Origin: Mariniblastus sp.
Lineage (GTDB): Bacteria > Planctomycetota > Planctomycetia > Pirellulales > Pirellulaceae
Length of the DNA stretch: 60,426 nt
NCBI GenBank assembly: GCA_011523945.1
Contig: WTFU01000146.1
Location: 34,416-94,841 of the forward strand
Direction: 5' to 3'
The notes beneath the pieces were generated by a model. That model saw only the letters and a program-made list of their open reading frames with translations. It was not told where the DNA came from and searched no databases. Numbering within the stretch: the stretch's first letter is position 1; each line of letters starts with the position of its first letter. Positions 35,515 to 45,434 of this stretch are shown in pieces. The translations under genes and the position numbers were made by a program.

Positions 35515-38046
35515 ATGAACCATTATTACAAACTCTCCCTGCGTACCATTACGACGCTCTGCGTTGCGATCACCATCACGCTTTCCATCCAGGGAACAGG
35601 ATTCGCAGACGATGACAAGACATCCACCGCCAATCCCCCTTCGGCCGTTGAGTCCGCAACCCAACCTTTAATTCCCGTGGTCAAAAACGCGACACCGGTA
35701 AGACTTGAAGTCTTTCCGAGCGACATTCTGTTGTCGAATCTTCGCGATCGCCAATCTATTGTCGCTCAAATGGTCTATTCCAACGGAATCACGGTCGACG
35801 TCACTGATTTAGTAAAAAGCCAAATCGGAAGCGGAGACATAGTCAAGCAAGCGGGAGCAACGTTTCACCCCGTGGCAGATGGCGAAACCATCGTCAAGTT
35901 TTCAATCGATAACTTTGCCATCGAACTTCCAGTAAAAGTTGCCAACGCGACCAGTAACCCTCCACTCAGCTTTACCAACGACGTCATGCCGGTCTTTTCA
36001 AAATCCGGTTGTAACGCAGGAAGTTGTCACGGTGCGGCACGAGGAAAAGATGGTTTTCGACTTTCACTCTATGGCTTTGACCCGAAAGGCGACTACCACC
36101 GACTTACCCGCGAGATGCTTGGCAGGCGAGTTGATCTCGCCGTTCCTGAGGATTGCCTGCTGATCAATAAAGCCGTTGGTGCTGTTCCTCACTCCGGCGG
36201 AGAACTATTTAAACCTGGAACTGAGTACTACAACACCCTCTTAAATTGGCTCGAGGCAGGAGCCACTTTTGACGAAGGCAAAGTTCAAAAAGTTGTCGGA
36301 ATCGAATTGTACCCAAAAAATGCAGTTCTCAACGGCCCTGACTCAAAACAACGCCTCACGGTGCGAGCGAAATACGAAGACGGTTCTGATCGGGACGTGA
36401 CTTCACTCGCTTATTTCTCAACCAACAACGACAATTCAGCCATCGTTTCCCAGGATGGCTTGGTCACGGCAAAGAACCGAGGTGAAGCCTTTGTAATGTG
36501 TCGCTTTGACACACACACGGTTGGAGCCGATGTCATTGTTCTGCCAAAAGACGTTGAATTCACATGGAAAGAAATTCCCGAAAACAATTACATCGACCAA
36601 CGAATTCACGAAAAGCTTCGCAACTTGCGGATTCAACCTTCCGAATTATGCTCTGACGTGGAATTCATCCGCAGAGCTTCGCTCGACATTTGCGGCATCG
36701 TTCCGTCCCCCGAACGAGTCAATCAATTCGTCGCTGATGCGTCCCCCGACAAGCGGGCTAAGTACATTGATGAAATGTTGGCACGAAAAGAATTCGTAGA
36801 AATGTGGGTCATGAAATGGTCTGAACTGTTGCAGATTCGTTCGACCCGACAGGTGAGTTACAAGGCAACGTTGCTCTACTACGACTGGCTCAAATCCAAA
36901 ATTGCGAATAACGTCCCCGTCAATCAAATGGTCAGGGAACTTCTTGGTTCTCAAGGCGGTACATTTACAGTGCCAGCAACCAATTATTATCAAAACGAGC
37001 AAAACAATCTCAAAGTTGCTGAAAACGTAGCTCAGGTCTTTCTCGGAATGAGGATTCAATGCGCCCAATGTCACAATCATCCATTTGATCGCTGGACCAT
37101 GGACGACTATTACGGCTTCGTTGCCTTCTTCTCCCAGGTCGCTCGAAAAGCAAGTGAAGATCCGCGAGAACAAATTGTCTTTAATCGCGGCAGTGGAGAA
37201 ACCAAACATCCTGTCACCGGGCAAAACATGAAACCCAAGTTTCTCGGCGGCATCGAACCCGAAACCAAAAACAAAGACCGGCGAGCGGTCGTTGCCGACT
37301 GGATTGCTTCCGCCGACAACCCATACTTTGCCAAAAATTTATCAAACATTGTTTGGGCTCACTTTTTTGGAAAGGGCATTGTCGATGAGGTTGATGACGT
37401 TCGTGTCAGTAACCCCGCAGTGAACCCACAACTTCTGGACGAACTTGGAGCCAAGTTCAAAGAATACGACTACGACTTCAAAAAACTCGTCCGCGACATA
37501 TGCAACTCAAGAACATACCAGTTAAGCACAAAGACCAATGCCACCAACGAGTCTGATCTGACCAATTTCTCACACGCCTCACTTCGCCGAATTCGGGCCG
37601 AAGTATTGCTTGACGTGATTAGTCAAATCACGGAGACCAAAAATAAATTCCGCGGCCTCCCCCTTGGAGCGCGAGCGGTACAAATCGCCGATGGAAACAC
37701 AACCGATTACTTCTTGACGACTTTCGGACGTGCCAAACGCGAATCGGTCTGCTCATGTGAGGTCATCATGGACCCAAGCCTTTCTCAGGCCCTTCACCTG
37801 CTAAACGGCTCAACGGTAAACAACAAAATCAAGCAGGGCAAACTCATCGAGCGTCTTATTGCAGAGAATAAGAGTCACGATCAAATTCTTGATGAAATCT
37901 ACCAACGGTGCTTCTCTCGATTGCCAACGGATAAAGAGCGAACTGCGATTCAGCAGGAAATTTCGACTCAGGAAAATAAAACTCAAGCCTTAGAAGATAT
38001 TTTCTGGGCTCTCCTTAATTCTCGCGAATTTGTTTTCAATCACTAA
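35515..38046 (+). CDS. DUF1549/DUF1553 (PSCyt2-PSD1) cytochrome-like protein with Ig-like domain
   Basis: 843 residues with a signal peptide (about 1-31). Big2-like Ig segments occur at about 62-145 and 265-345. An unusual CX4CH sits in SGCNAGSCHGAARG (Cys166, Cys171, His172). DUF1549 follows (SDVEFIRRASLDICGIVPSPE, then LLQIRSTRQ), with a canonical CxxCH (IQCAQCHNHPFDRW). DUF1553 closes it (NPYFAKNLSNIVWAHFFGKG, YQLSTKTNATNESD, SVCSCEVIMDPSLSQALHLL). The motifs suggest c-type heme attachment outside the cytoplasm; whether both sites carry heme is unknown. It follows the PPC gene by 36 bases. Confidence 0.92.
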   Translation: MNHYYKLSLRTITTLCVAITITLSIQGTGFADDDKTSTANPPSAVESATQPLIPVVKNATPVRLEVFPSDILLSNLRDRQSIVAQMVYSNGITVDVTDLVKSQIGSGDIVKQAGATFHPVADGETIVKFSIDNFAIELPVKVANATSNPPLSFTNDVMPVFSKSGCNAGSCHGAARGKDGFRLSLYGFDPKGDYHRLTREMLGRRVDLAVPEDCLLINKAVGAVPHSGGELFKPGTEYYNTLLNWLEAGATFDEGKVQKVVGIELYPKNAVLNGPDSKQRLTVRAKYEDGSDRDVTSLAYFSTNNDNSAIVSQDGLVTAKNRGEAFVMCRFDTHTVGADVIVLPKDVEFTWKEIPENNYIDQRIHEKLRNLRIQPSELCSDVEFIRRASLDICGIVPSPERVNQFVADASPDKRAKYIDEMLARKEFVEMWVMKWSELLQIRSTRQVSYKATLLYYDWLKSKIANNVPVNQMVRELLGSQGGTFTVPATNYYQNEQNNLKVAENVAQVFLGMRIQCAQCHNHPFDRWTMDDYYGFVAFFSQVARKASEDPREQIVFNRGSGETKHPVTGQNMKPKFLGGIEPETKNKDRRAVVADWIASADNPYFAKNLSNIVWAHFFGKGIVDEVDDVRVSNPAVNPQLLDELGAKFKEYDYDFKKLVRDICNSRTYQLSTKTNATNESDLTNFSHASLRRIRAEVLLDVISQITETKNKFRGLPLGARAVQIADGNTTDYFLTTFGRAKRESVCSCEVIMDPSLSQALHLLNGSTVNNKIKQGKLIERLIAENKSHDQILDEIYQRCFSRLPTDKERTAIQQEISTQENKTQALEDIFWALLNSREFVFNH

Positions 38047-38066
38047 ACCTTACCTCTGATGCCACA

Positions 38067-40343
38067 ATGAACTGCCACTTGAAACGTACAACATTTCAAA
38101 CTGTCAAATTACAAGCCGCTGCACTTGCGTTTGTTGCCTGTTGGATCGTTGCCTCCGTTACCGTTGCTGACGAAAAGGCACCTGAGAAAGTGACCTACGA
38201 CGATCATGTAAAGCCAGTGCTTGTGCAGCGCTGTTCAAGTTGCCACAACGGCCAAAAACGAGAAGGAGATCTCGATGTCACCAACTACATTAACCTCATG
38301 CAGGGTGGTGGAAGTGGCACCGTGATTGAACCACAGGATGCCTCAGGAAGTTACCTGTACCAGCTCATCACGCACGAAGAAACGCCAGAGATGCCGCCCA
38401 GTGGCACAAAAATCCCTGCTCCAGAAATCCAGTTGATCGCAAAGTGGATCGACCTAGGAGCGCTCGAAAATAGTGGCAGTGTCGCGGCCAAAGCAAAACC
38501 CAAATTTGACATGTCAATGAGCGCCAACCCATCGGTCAAACCAGAAGTCATCCCCATGCCGCTTCGGATTCCTCTGGAACCGGTCATTAAGACGGTTCGT
38601 CCCTCGGTTCATGCAATTGCAACATCTCCATGGGCTCCGATCACGGCAATTTCATCGCCTCAACAAATCCTCCTGTACAATACACAAAACCTTAAACTTG
38701 CTGGTGTACTTCCCTTTCAAGAAGGCGTTGCGCACTCGCTTCGTTTTAGTCGAAACGGCCAATTGTTACTCGCAGGCGGCGGCCGGGATGGAGCATCCGG
38801 GAAAACTGTTTTGTTCAATGCACTGACAGGGGAAAAGATCACGACTGTCGGTGATGAACTCGAGTCAGTCCTTGCCTCGGATATTTCGCCCGACCATTCC
38901 CTGGTCGCAATTGGAGGTCCAAATAAACTGGTGAAGATTTTGTCGACCACCGATGGTTCCCCCGTCGCTGAAATCAAAAAACACACTGACTGGGTCACTG
39001 CACTTGAATTTAGCCCAGACGGAAAACTTCTCGCTTCTGGAGACAGAAACGGAGGACTGCATGTCTGGGAAGCCGACACTGGCAACGAGGTCTTTACGCT
39101 AAAAGCTCACTCCAAGTCTATCTCCGGCGTGTCCTGGCGTGCCGACAGTCAAATTTTATGTTCTGCCAGTGAGGACGGCTCAATTCGCCTTTGGGAGCTT
39201 GAAGAAGGAAAACAAATCAAGTCATGGACTGCGCACGGAACCGGAGTTACCGGAGTCGAATTTCATCGAGACGGGAAAATCTCAAGCTGCGGTCGTGACA
39301 AAGTCGCTAAGACATGGGATCAAAATGGCAAAATGATTCGGCAGTTTGCAGGACTGGTCGATGTCGCCGTTGCGGTTTCGCACTGTGATGAATCCAATCG
39401 CGTCCTTGCAAGCGACTGGACCGGCAAGCTAACCGTTTGGAATGCCGTCGATGGAGCGGAGATTGGACAACTCGCTTCAAATCCTCCCACACTTGGCGAA
39501 CGCCTCGCTGCGTCGCAAAAGAATCTAACCGCTGCCACCCAAAAACACGCTCCGCTGGCTAAAGTCCTGGCGGAAACAAAAGCTTCTCTCAACGGGATGA
39601 TCGGTTCGCTAGAGCAGGCAAAGCAAACTCAGGTTCAAACGCAGGCCAAATTAGCGAAAATGGAGACAGACCTTAACACTGCCAAAACACAATTCGAATC
39701 CGCTCAAGCCACCGCTTCATCTTATCAAGCTGAACTGACTCAAAAGGCGGGTGCAAAACCGTTGATTAAAGAATCTCTCGACAAAGCCAATGCAGCGCTC
39801 GCTCTTCTTCCAGCCGACGCAGAATTAAAGGCCAGCGTTACGTCTCTAACCTCGAAGATCCAACAACTTGACACCAGGATCGTAGAATTAAACGGCATGG
39901 TTGTTAAAGCCAATGAAGCCACAAATGCAATGAAAGTTCAGATGGATACGGCTGCCAACAACGTCAACGGAACCAAAGCGGAGATGGAAAAGGTGATCGC
40001 AGAGGTCACTAAATTGACCACTGACGTGGAAGCCACTCAAAAGAAGGTCGATGCTGGATCAAAAATTACCGCGGCAGCAATGGCTGAAGTTCAGCAAGCA
40101 ACTCAACAGGTGAGTTACTGGAACAGCAACCTTTCTTTTGTGGCTGAGATGAAAGCAATTCAATCCGAAATCCTCTCGGTTGATGAAGATATCGCTGCCA
40201 AACAAACAGCCGCTGACGCAGCGAATGCAAAACTCTCTGAGGCCAAAAAATTAGCAGACGATGCAATGCGGCAAAAAAATGAAGCTGAGGCGAAAGCCCA
40301 GGCTTTAAAAGAGAAATTATCCAATCTTCGAAAATCGCTTTAA
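38067..40343 (+). CDS. c-type cytochrome (PSCyt1) fused to WD40 propeller and coiled coil
   Basis: 758 residues with a signal peptide near residues 14-34. The PSCyt1 heme motif CSSCH lies at 56-60 (VKPVLVQRCSSCHNGQK), and the domain ends with ETPEMPPSGTKIPAPEI. WD40 repeats cover about 175-470 (HTDWVTALEFSPDGKLLASG, GLHVWEADTGNEVFTLKAHS, GSIRLWELEEGKQIKSW). From about 475 to the end is a long Ala/Lys/Gln-rich heptad region that should form an extended coiled coil. Last gene of the plus-strand module, 21 bases after the DUF1553 gene. Likely a periplasmic scaffold that holds an electron-transfer heme. The substrate is unknown. Confidence 0.9.
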   Translation: MNCHLKRTTFQTVKLQAAALAFVACWIVASVTVADEKAPEKVTYDDHVKPVLVQRCSSCHNGQKREGDLDVTNYINLMQGGGSGTVIEPQDASGSYLYQLITHEETPEMPPSGTKIPAPEIQLIAKWIDLGALENSGSVAAKAKPKFDMSMSANPSVKPEVIPMPLRIPLEPVIKTVRPSVHAIATSPWAPITAISSPQQILLYNTQNLKLAGVLPFQEGVAHSLRFSRNGQLLLAGGGRDGASGKTVLFNALTGEKITTVGDELESVLASDISPDHSLVAIGGPNKLVKILSTTDGSPVAEIKKHTDWVTALEFSPDGKLLASGDRNGGLHVWEADTGNEVFTLKAHSKSISGVSWRADSQILCSASEDGSIRLWELEEGKQIKSWTAHGTGVTGVEFHRDGKISSCGRDKVAKTWDQNGKMIRQFAGLVDVAVAVSHCDESNRVLASDWTGKLTVWNAVDGAEIGQLASNPPTLGERLAASQKNLTAATQKHAPLAKVLAETKASLNGMIGSLEQAKQTQVQTQAKLAKMETDLNTAKTQFESAQATASSYQAELTQKAGAKPLIKESLDKANAALALLPADAELKASVTSLTSKIQQLDTRIVELNGMVVKANEATNAMKVQMDTAANNVNGTKAEMEKVIAEVTKLTTDVEATQKKVDAGSKITAAAMAEVQQATQQVSYWNSNLSFVAEMKAIQSEILSVDEDIAAKQTAADAANAKLSEAKKLADDAMRQKNEAEAKAQALKEKLSNLRKSL

Positions 40344-40366
40344 TTCCACAAACGAATCTTTCTGGC

Positions 40367-41839
40367 CTAAGCGATTATTTTATCTGCCACGACCCCGCCA
40401 ATATCGGTTAGCCGATAGGGGCGGCCCTGGTATTTGAATGTCAACTGTTCGTGGTCAATCCCAAGCAAATGCATGATCGTGGCGTTAAAATCATGAACGT
40501 GCATTGGGTCTTCTACGATACCGTAACCTAATTCATCCGATTTCCCATACACGAACCCCTTCTTGACTCCACCGCCCGCCATCCACGTGGTAAAGGCTTC
40601 TCTGTGATGATCGCGCCCCACGTTTTTGGCCTTTACATCCCCTTGCCCCATGGGGGTTCGCCCGAATTCAGATGACCAAATAACTAAGGTTTCATCCAGC
40701 AATCCGCGCTGTTTCAGATCTTTGATCAGAGCCGCAATTGGGCGATCTACCTGCTTACATTTAGTAGGCAGGCGATCCGTGACGCTGTTGTGCATGTCCC
40801 ACCCCTGGTCAAACAACTGAACGAACCGCACCCCTCGTTCTACCAAACGTCTCGCAAGCAAACAGTTATTCGCAAACGAGCTCTTTCCAGGAGAAGTTCC
40901 ATACATCTCATGGGTTTGTTTCGTTTCTGACTCGATTTCCATAAGCTCTGGAACAGAGGACTGCATCCGGTACGCCAATTCGTATTGATCGATCCGCGTG
41001 GCAATCTCCGGATCCTGCAAATTCAAAAGCTGACGTTGATTCAACTTGTTAATGGCGTCGACCGTTCTCTTTCTCGATTCCGCTTCAATTCCCTTGGGAT
41101 TCGATAAAAACAGAACAGGATCTCCCTTGCTGCGAAATTCAACTCCCTGATGTACCGTTGGCAAAAAACCGCTTCCCCAGGCGCTGTTACCAGCCCCTAG
41201 TACTTGCCCTGTAACCAATACAACGAAACTAGGCAGATTTTTATTCTCACTACCCAAACCGTAACTGGTCCAGGCACCAATACTGGGACGACCAAATCGC
41301 TGAAAACCAGATAGCATCATCATCTGTGCAGGAGCATGATTAAACTGATCGGTATAGGTCCCTCGATTAAAGGTAATTTCATCTGCAACCTGTTGTAAAT
41401 GCGGCAACAGATTGGAAATCCTAATCCCGCTCTGACCACATCTGGAAAATTCGAATTCCTTCTTCGAAGGCGTACCGAGTAACGATGGCTGCTGACGAAT
41501 AAATGCCAGTTGCTTACCTTGGAAGAATTCGTCCGGGCAGAGCTGACCGTTTCGTTTTTGCAACTCAGGTTTGTAATCAAATAAATCCAGGTGCGACGGA
41601 GCACCTACCATATGAATATAAATTACATTTTTGGCGCGTGGTGGAAAATGACACTGAGCAGTATCGATCTTTGCCTGGCTCAACAAAAGTGGATCTGCGG
41701 GTGATGCGGAAAGACCCAATCCCGTCTCTCGAAAAAGAGAGGCCAATGCCAGGCCCCCAACTCCACCGAGTTTTTGAAACAGATGTCTACGCGTTAGCGT
41801 CAAATCTTGAGAGGTTCGCTGATTTTTATGAAGCCACAT
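40367..41839 (-). CDS. DUF1501 protein, second copy
   Basis: 490 residues. Tat-like start [20 protein letters not shown]. Landmarks are [76 protein letters not shown] and [20 protein letters not shown]. Longer than and clearly divergent from the copy at 31671, so the two are old paralogs and not a recent duplication. It lies 41 bases after the DUF1549/DUF1553 gene on the same strand and converges with the first module. Confidence 0.93.
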   Translation of the reverse strand: MWLHKNQRTSQDLTLTRRHLFQKLGGVGGLALASLFRETGLGLSASPADPLLLSQAKIDTAQCHFPPRAKNVIYIHMVGAPSHLDLFDYKPELQKRNGQLCPDEFFQGKQLAFIRQQPSLLGTPSKKEFEFSRCGQSGIRISNLLPHLQQVADEITFNRGTYTDQFNHAPAQMMMLSGFQRFGRPSIGAWTSYGLGSENKNLPSFVVLVTGQVLGAGNSAWGSGFLPTVHQGVEFRSKGDPVLFLSNPKGIEAESRKRTVDAINKLNQRQLLNLQDPEIATRIDQYELAYRMQSSVPELMEIESETKQTHEMYGTSPGKSSFANNCLLARRLVERGVRFVQLFDQGWDMHNSVTDRLPTKCKQVDRPIAALIKDLKQRGLLDETLVIWSSEFGRTPMGQGDVKAKNVGRDHHREAFTTWMAGGGVKKGFVYGKSDELGYGIVEDPMHVHDFNATIMHLLGIDHEQLTFKYQGRPYRLTDIGGVVADKIIA

Positions 41840-41880
41840 ATTCTATCTGTTAACAATTAATAAAAACGAAAGAGACCCAA

Positions 41881-44800
41881 TCAATAATTAATCGTCTCAT
41901 CTAAATTCAGCAATACATTGCAAACCACACTCAATGCGGCGAGATGGTTCCTTTCACTGAGTGTCAACTCCGCGATGCTGTTTCCACTGACTGCCTTATT
42001 GTTACGAAGTAACCCATCCACTGCAGCGCGATCCTGCGTTAATCGACTCAACTCAACTTCATAAAGCTGCTGTAAAACATCGACCTCATCTGATTCAGGA
42101 ACGCGAGCAACACAACGCTGCATCGCATAAGCCAGTTGTGTTCTTAATTCGCCGGCTCCCTCAAATCGACTGACAACCGTGGAAGCCAATGCCACAGCCA
42201 TTTCAACGAACGCTTGATCATTTAGTAGAGTCAGCGCCTGTAAAGGCGTATTACTCCGTGGACGTTCGATCACGCAAGCCGCCCGGTCTGGCGCATCAAA
42301 ATTAACAAAACTTGGATACGGCGCTGCTCGCCGCCAAATTACATAAACTCCCCGACGGAAACGATCTTCATCCTTTGCGGCGTTCCATTTTGGACCATTT
42401 CGCCCAACGGTTCGCCAAATATTATCTGGCTGAAACGGCATCACTGGCGGTCCCCCCATTTTTGTAGACAGCAAACCGCTAATCGCCAATGCATTATCTC
42501 GAATCATTTCGGCCGGCATTCGAAACCGGGGGCCGCGGGACAGCAAAACATTCTCTGGATCTCGCGAATTCAAATCCCCGTTCGACTGCGAGGTTTGACG
42601 AAAAGTACTCGACATCACAATCAACTTATGGATATGCTTTCTCGACCAACCAGACTCCATCAGCTCGACCGCCAGCCAATCCAATAACATCGGATGCGAA
42701 GCAGGTTCGCTTTGCGTGCCAAAATCTTCGCCCGAGGCCATCAAACCTCGCCCAAAATAACTCGCCCACCATCGGTTCACCGCCACCCTCGCCAGCAACG
42801 GATTTTTTGGATCGACCATCCATTTTGCCAAGCCCAGCCGATTATCAGGCAGCTCTTTATTCCACGAATGGAGGACAGCCGGAACACCTGCCTTAACCTT
42901 TTTACCGGGACTGAGATAATCTCCTCGAGTTAATTTAAACGTTTCACGGGGCTTGTCCATTTCCTGCATGACGAGTGTCGTTGGTGGCTTCAGCGCCTCC
43001 AGCTTCTTTTCAACAACTGAGATTCGACTTTGCAGTTTTAACAGTTCTGGCTGACCCTTACTTAGAAACTCATCCAGTTTTTTCTGCTGCCCAGCATTCA
43101 GTTTCTCTAGTTTCAAAATGTTTCTGATTTCATCCGATACTCCAAGCGTACTCACGTCATCCGCTGTTGCGAGCAATCGAAACCGGCCGATTGTCCGACC
43201 TCGCCCATAATTTTGATCCAATAAAAATCGCATTCTGCCATTTGAGTTTGTCAATTTCAGTGGAGCTTTAAAACGAAACGCCGCCCAGTGGTCTTTAAAA
43301 AATTGCTGGCCAATCGCCCAGCCAGTTTTTTGATCCCCGTCGATTGCCTTACGGACTTCCCAGTTTTTCTGCGAATAATCAGCAAACGATTCATCCAACG
43401 GAATTACTTCAAATTCATCTACTTCAGCCGTTAAGGAAGAGCCAGCTGAGACAACAAACTCACTAAGAATAAAATTGGGCCGCTCTACATCTCCGCGACC
43501 CGGCCCCGTCCCCGGCAACTCTTCATGAGTTAACGCTTCAATTCGAACCGCAGTGACCAGTGACAATTCATTTGACACGTCGACGGTGTAACGACTGGTT
43601 CCCGGCAATAAACCTCCCACCAGAACAGATTGATCATCCAAAACCCGATGGGCTTCGCCACTGGCCGTGCTGAAATTTAATATTTGGAGAGGCGTCCACG
43701 TTATCTGATTTTGAACCTCAGAGGCCAGTTTCGATTTTAAGTCATCCAGTTTTTCACGCGCCGCAAGCCCAATCCGTTCCTTCTCCTGTTTCAACTTTGC
43801 TAATTCATCGATTAATGAATCTCGCTTCAACTTTGTCTTTTCATCAACGGAGAGGTCCATTTTGGGACCATAAAAATCATAGGAAACACCCGATGTCAAT
43901 TTAACTTCAACGGGGGTGTTATTGAAAAAAGAAAACAGGCGGAAATACTCTTCCTGGGAAAACGGATCGTACTTGTGATTATGACACTGACAACATTCGA
44001 GTGTCGTACCCAAAAAGACGGTTCCCGTCGTATTTACGCGGTCAAAAACCTGATTGACTCTATTTTCTTCGGGATGTACGCCCGCTTCAACATTACAGGT
44101 AACCGTGCGATGAAAACCGGTTGCAATTCGCTGATCCTCCGTCGCATTGGGCAATAAATCCCCGGCCAATTGCTCTATCGTAAATTGATCAAACGGTTGA
44201 TCTTGGTTAATAGACCGAATCACCCAATCACGATAAGCCCAACTCTCTCGAATCTGGTCTGCCTGATAACCGTTGGAATCCGCGTACCGCGCTGCGTCAA
44301 ACCAGGGCGTCGCCCAACGTTCACCATAGGCTGGCGAATCAAAACAGTCGTCGACAAATTGTTCAAATTTTTCCTCGCTCGGATTCCTTAAAAATGCTTT
44401 CACCACCTCAACCTCCGGTGGAAGCCCCGTTAATGCCAAAGAAACCCGCCGAAGCATCTGAGCAATCGGTGCGTCTCCTGAAAGCTTCAACCCCTGACTC
44501 GCCAATTTCTTGGCAACAAAATAATCAACTTCATTACGTAATTGCGCAGAATCCTCAATTGCTGGGACAACTGGGCGGACAGGAGCGACATACGACCAGT
44601 GCTTGGATTCAGAACTCTTCGACCATTTTGCACCCTCCCCGATCCACTTCACAATCAGTTCAATCTCTGATCGAGTCAATCGCTTCCCGTCCGGGGGCAT
44701 CATCTCACCCGGGTCGCGACTGGAAATACGTGAAACGAGCGATCCAACCAATGGGTCACCTGCAACGATTGCAAATTTACCTGAATCCAATTCAACCATC

Positions 44801-44985
44801 GCATCGTCGCGACTGGTAAACCGCAATCCCCCTTCTCGACTCGCTGAGCCATGACACTCAGCACACCGAGAATCCAAAATTGGTTTAATCTGTTTATCAA
44901 AATCAATTTCATCTCCGATCGAATTAACCTGCAAAACAATGCACGCCAAGCCAACGATCGAAAATAACTTAGATAAGTTCAGCAT
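41881..44985 (-). CDS. PSCyt1-DUF1549-DUF1553 cytochrome protein
   Basis: 1034 residues with a short signal peptide (LFSIVGLACIVLQVNS). The PSCyt1 heme motif CAECH is at 41-45, then RDPGEMMPPDGKRLTRSEIE. DUF1549 covers about 150-360 (PIAQMLRRVSLALTGLPPEV, YADSNGYQADQIRESW) with a CxxCH in LECCQCHNHKYDPFSQEEYF. A middle region has coiled coil and a carbohydrate-binding-like stretch (SQKNWEVRKAIDGDQKTGW). DUF1553 follows at the C-terminus (NPLLARVAVNRWWASYFGRG, SRGPRFRMPAEMIRDNAL, RSNTPLQALTLLNDQAF). Here the PSCyt1 and PSD1 parts are one protein; in the first module they are split. Confidence 0.93.
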   Translation of the reverse strand: MLNLSKLFSIVGLACIVLQVNSIGDEIDFDKQIKPILDSRCAECHGSASREGGLRFTSRDDAMVELDSGKFAIVAGDPLVGSLVSRISSRDPGEMMPPDGKRLTRSEIELIVKWIGEGAKWSKSSESKHWSYVAPVRPVVPAIEDSAQLRNEVDYFVAKKLASQGLKLSGDAPIAQMLRRVSLALTGLPPEVEVVKAFLRNPSEEKFEQFVDDCFDSPAYGERWATPWFDAARYADSNGYQADQIRESWAYRDWVIRSINQDQPFDQFTIEQLAGDLLPNATEDQRIATGFHRTVTCNVEAGVHPEENRVNQVFDRVNTTGTVFLGTTLECCQCHNHKYDPFSQEEYFRLFSFFNNTPVEVKLTSGVSYDFYGPKMDLSVDEKTKLKRDSLIDELAKLKQEKERIGLAAREKLDDLKSKLASEVQNQITWTPLQILNFSTASGEAHRVLDDQSVLVGGLLPGTSRYTVDVSNELSLVTAVRIEALTHEELPGTGPGRGDVERPNFILSEFVVSAGSSLTAEVDEFEVIPLDESFADYSQKNWEVRKAIDGDQKTGWAIGQQFFKDHWAAFRFKAPLKLTNSNGRMRFLLDQNYGRGRTIGRFRLLATADDVSTLGVSDEIRNILKLEKLNAGQQKKLDEFLSKGQPELLKLQSRISVVEKKLEALKPPTTLVMQEMDKPRETFKLTRGDYLSPGKKVKAGVPAVLHSWNKELPDNRLGLAKWMVDPKNPLLARVAVNRWWASYFGRGLMASGEDFGTQSEPASHPMLLDWLAVELMESGWSRKHIHKLIVMSSTFRQTSQSNGDLNSRDPENVLLSRGPRFRMPAEMIRDNALAISGLLSTKMGGPPVMPFQPDNIWRTVGRNGPKWNAAKDEDRFRRGVYVIWRRAAPYPSFVNFDAPDRAACVIERPRSNTPLQALTLLNDQAFVEMAVALASTVVSRFEGAGELRTQLAYAMQRCVARVPESDEVDVLQQLYEVELSRLTQDRAAVDGLLRNNKAVSGNSIAELTLSERNHLAALSVVCNVLLNLDETINY

Positions 44986-45162
44986 TTAGACTCTAACCCA
45001 ATAATTCACGAACTCTTCAATCCTAACGTTTGACACTCATCCATTCAAATTTACCCCACGATAACGCTGAATCCTGCTCAAGCTGAAACTGCATGGAAAA
45101 TGGTCGCTGGTAAAATCCTCAATAAAAAAACGATAAACCCACAATCGCAATTTTGATCCAAT

Positions 45163-45190
45163 AAAAAAGCCACGTCGATTCCGACGTGGC
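45163..45190 (-). terminator. Intrinsic terminator of the protease operon
   Basis: On the minus strand the arms GCCACGTCG and CGACGTGGC enclose a four-base loop and are followed by six T. It lies just past the stop of the 73-residue gene, so protease and small protein end together. Confidence 0.9.
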
Positions 45191-45212
45191 TTCCTCCAGA
45201 TAACCTGGTGAT

Positions 45213-45434
45213 TTACTGGGCTTCAATAGATCCAGAAACCATGCAAACAATAGTTACCGAATCTAATCCGGGCAACACAGCATCCTTTATCGACTGCTCA
45301 TTGTCAAAAAAGACTTTTAAGCAAAACGAACCCTCGGACACGGATTCACCAACCGCTTGAACCCCACGTACAGACATGAGTTTCCGTTTGAATTCTCTCA
45401 AATCAGACGGTTCTATTTTTTCATTAGCCGACAT
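45213..45434 (-). CDS. 73-residue protein resembling the N-terminal segment of the adjacent protease
   Basis: Its ATG overlaps the protease stop by one base (TAATG), so it is translationally coupled. Compare its VRGVQAVGESVSEGSFCLKV with the protease's VEGVVATGVSVDRAGNAVIK. Both share V-GV-A-G-SV, then a hydrophobic-Lys-Val strand, then an acidic/Asn turn, and near the end both have VSGxIxA (VSGSIEA, VSGPITA). No signal peptide is present, unlike the protease, so unless exported otherwise it stays in the cytoplasm. By analogy with free prodomain-like inhibitors it may fold with or block the protease. That role is inference. Confidence 0.75.
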   Translation of the reverse strand: MSANEKIEPSDLREFKRKLMSVRGVQAVGESVSEGSFCLKVFFDNEQSIKDAVLPGLDSVTIVCMVSGSIEAQ

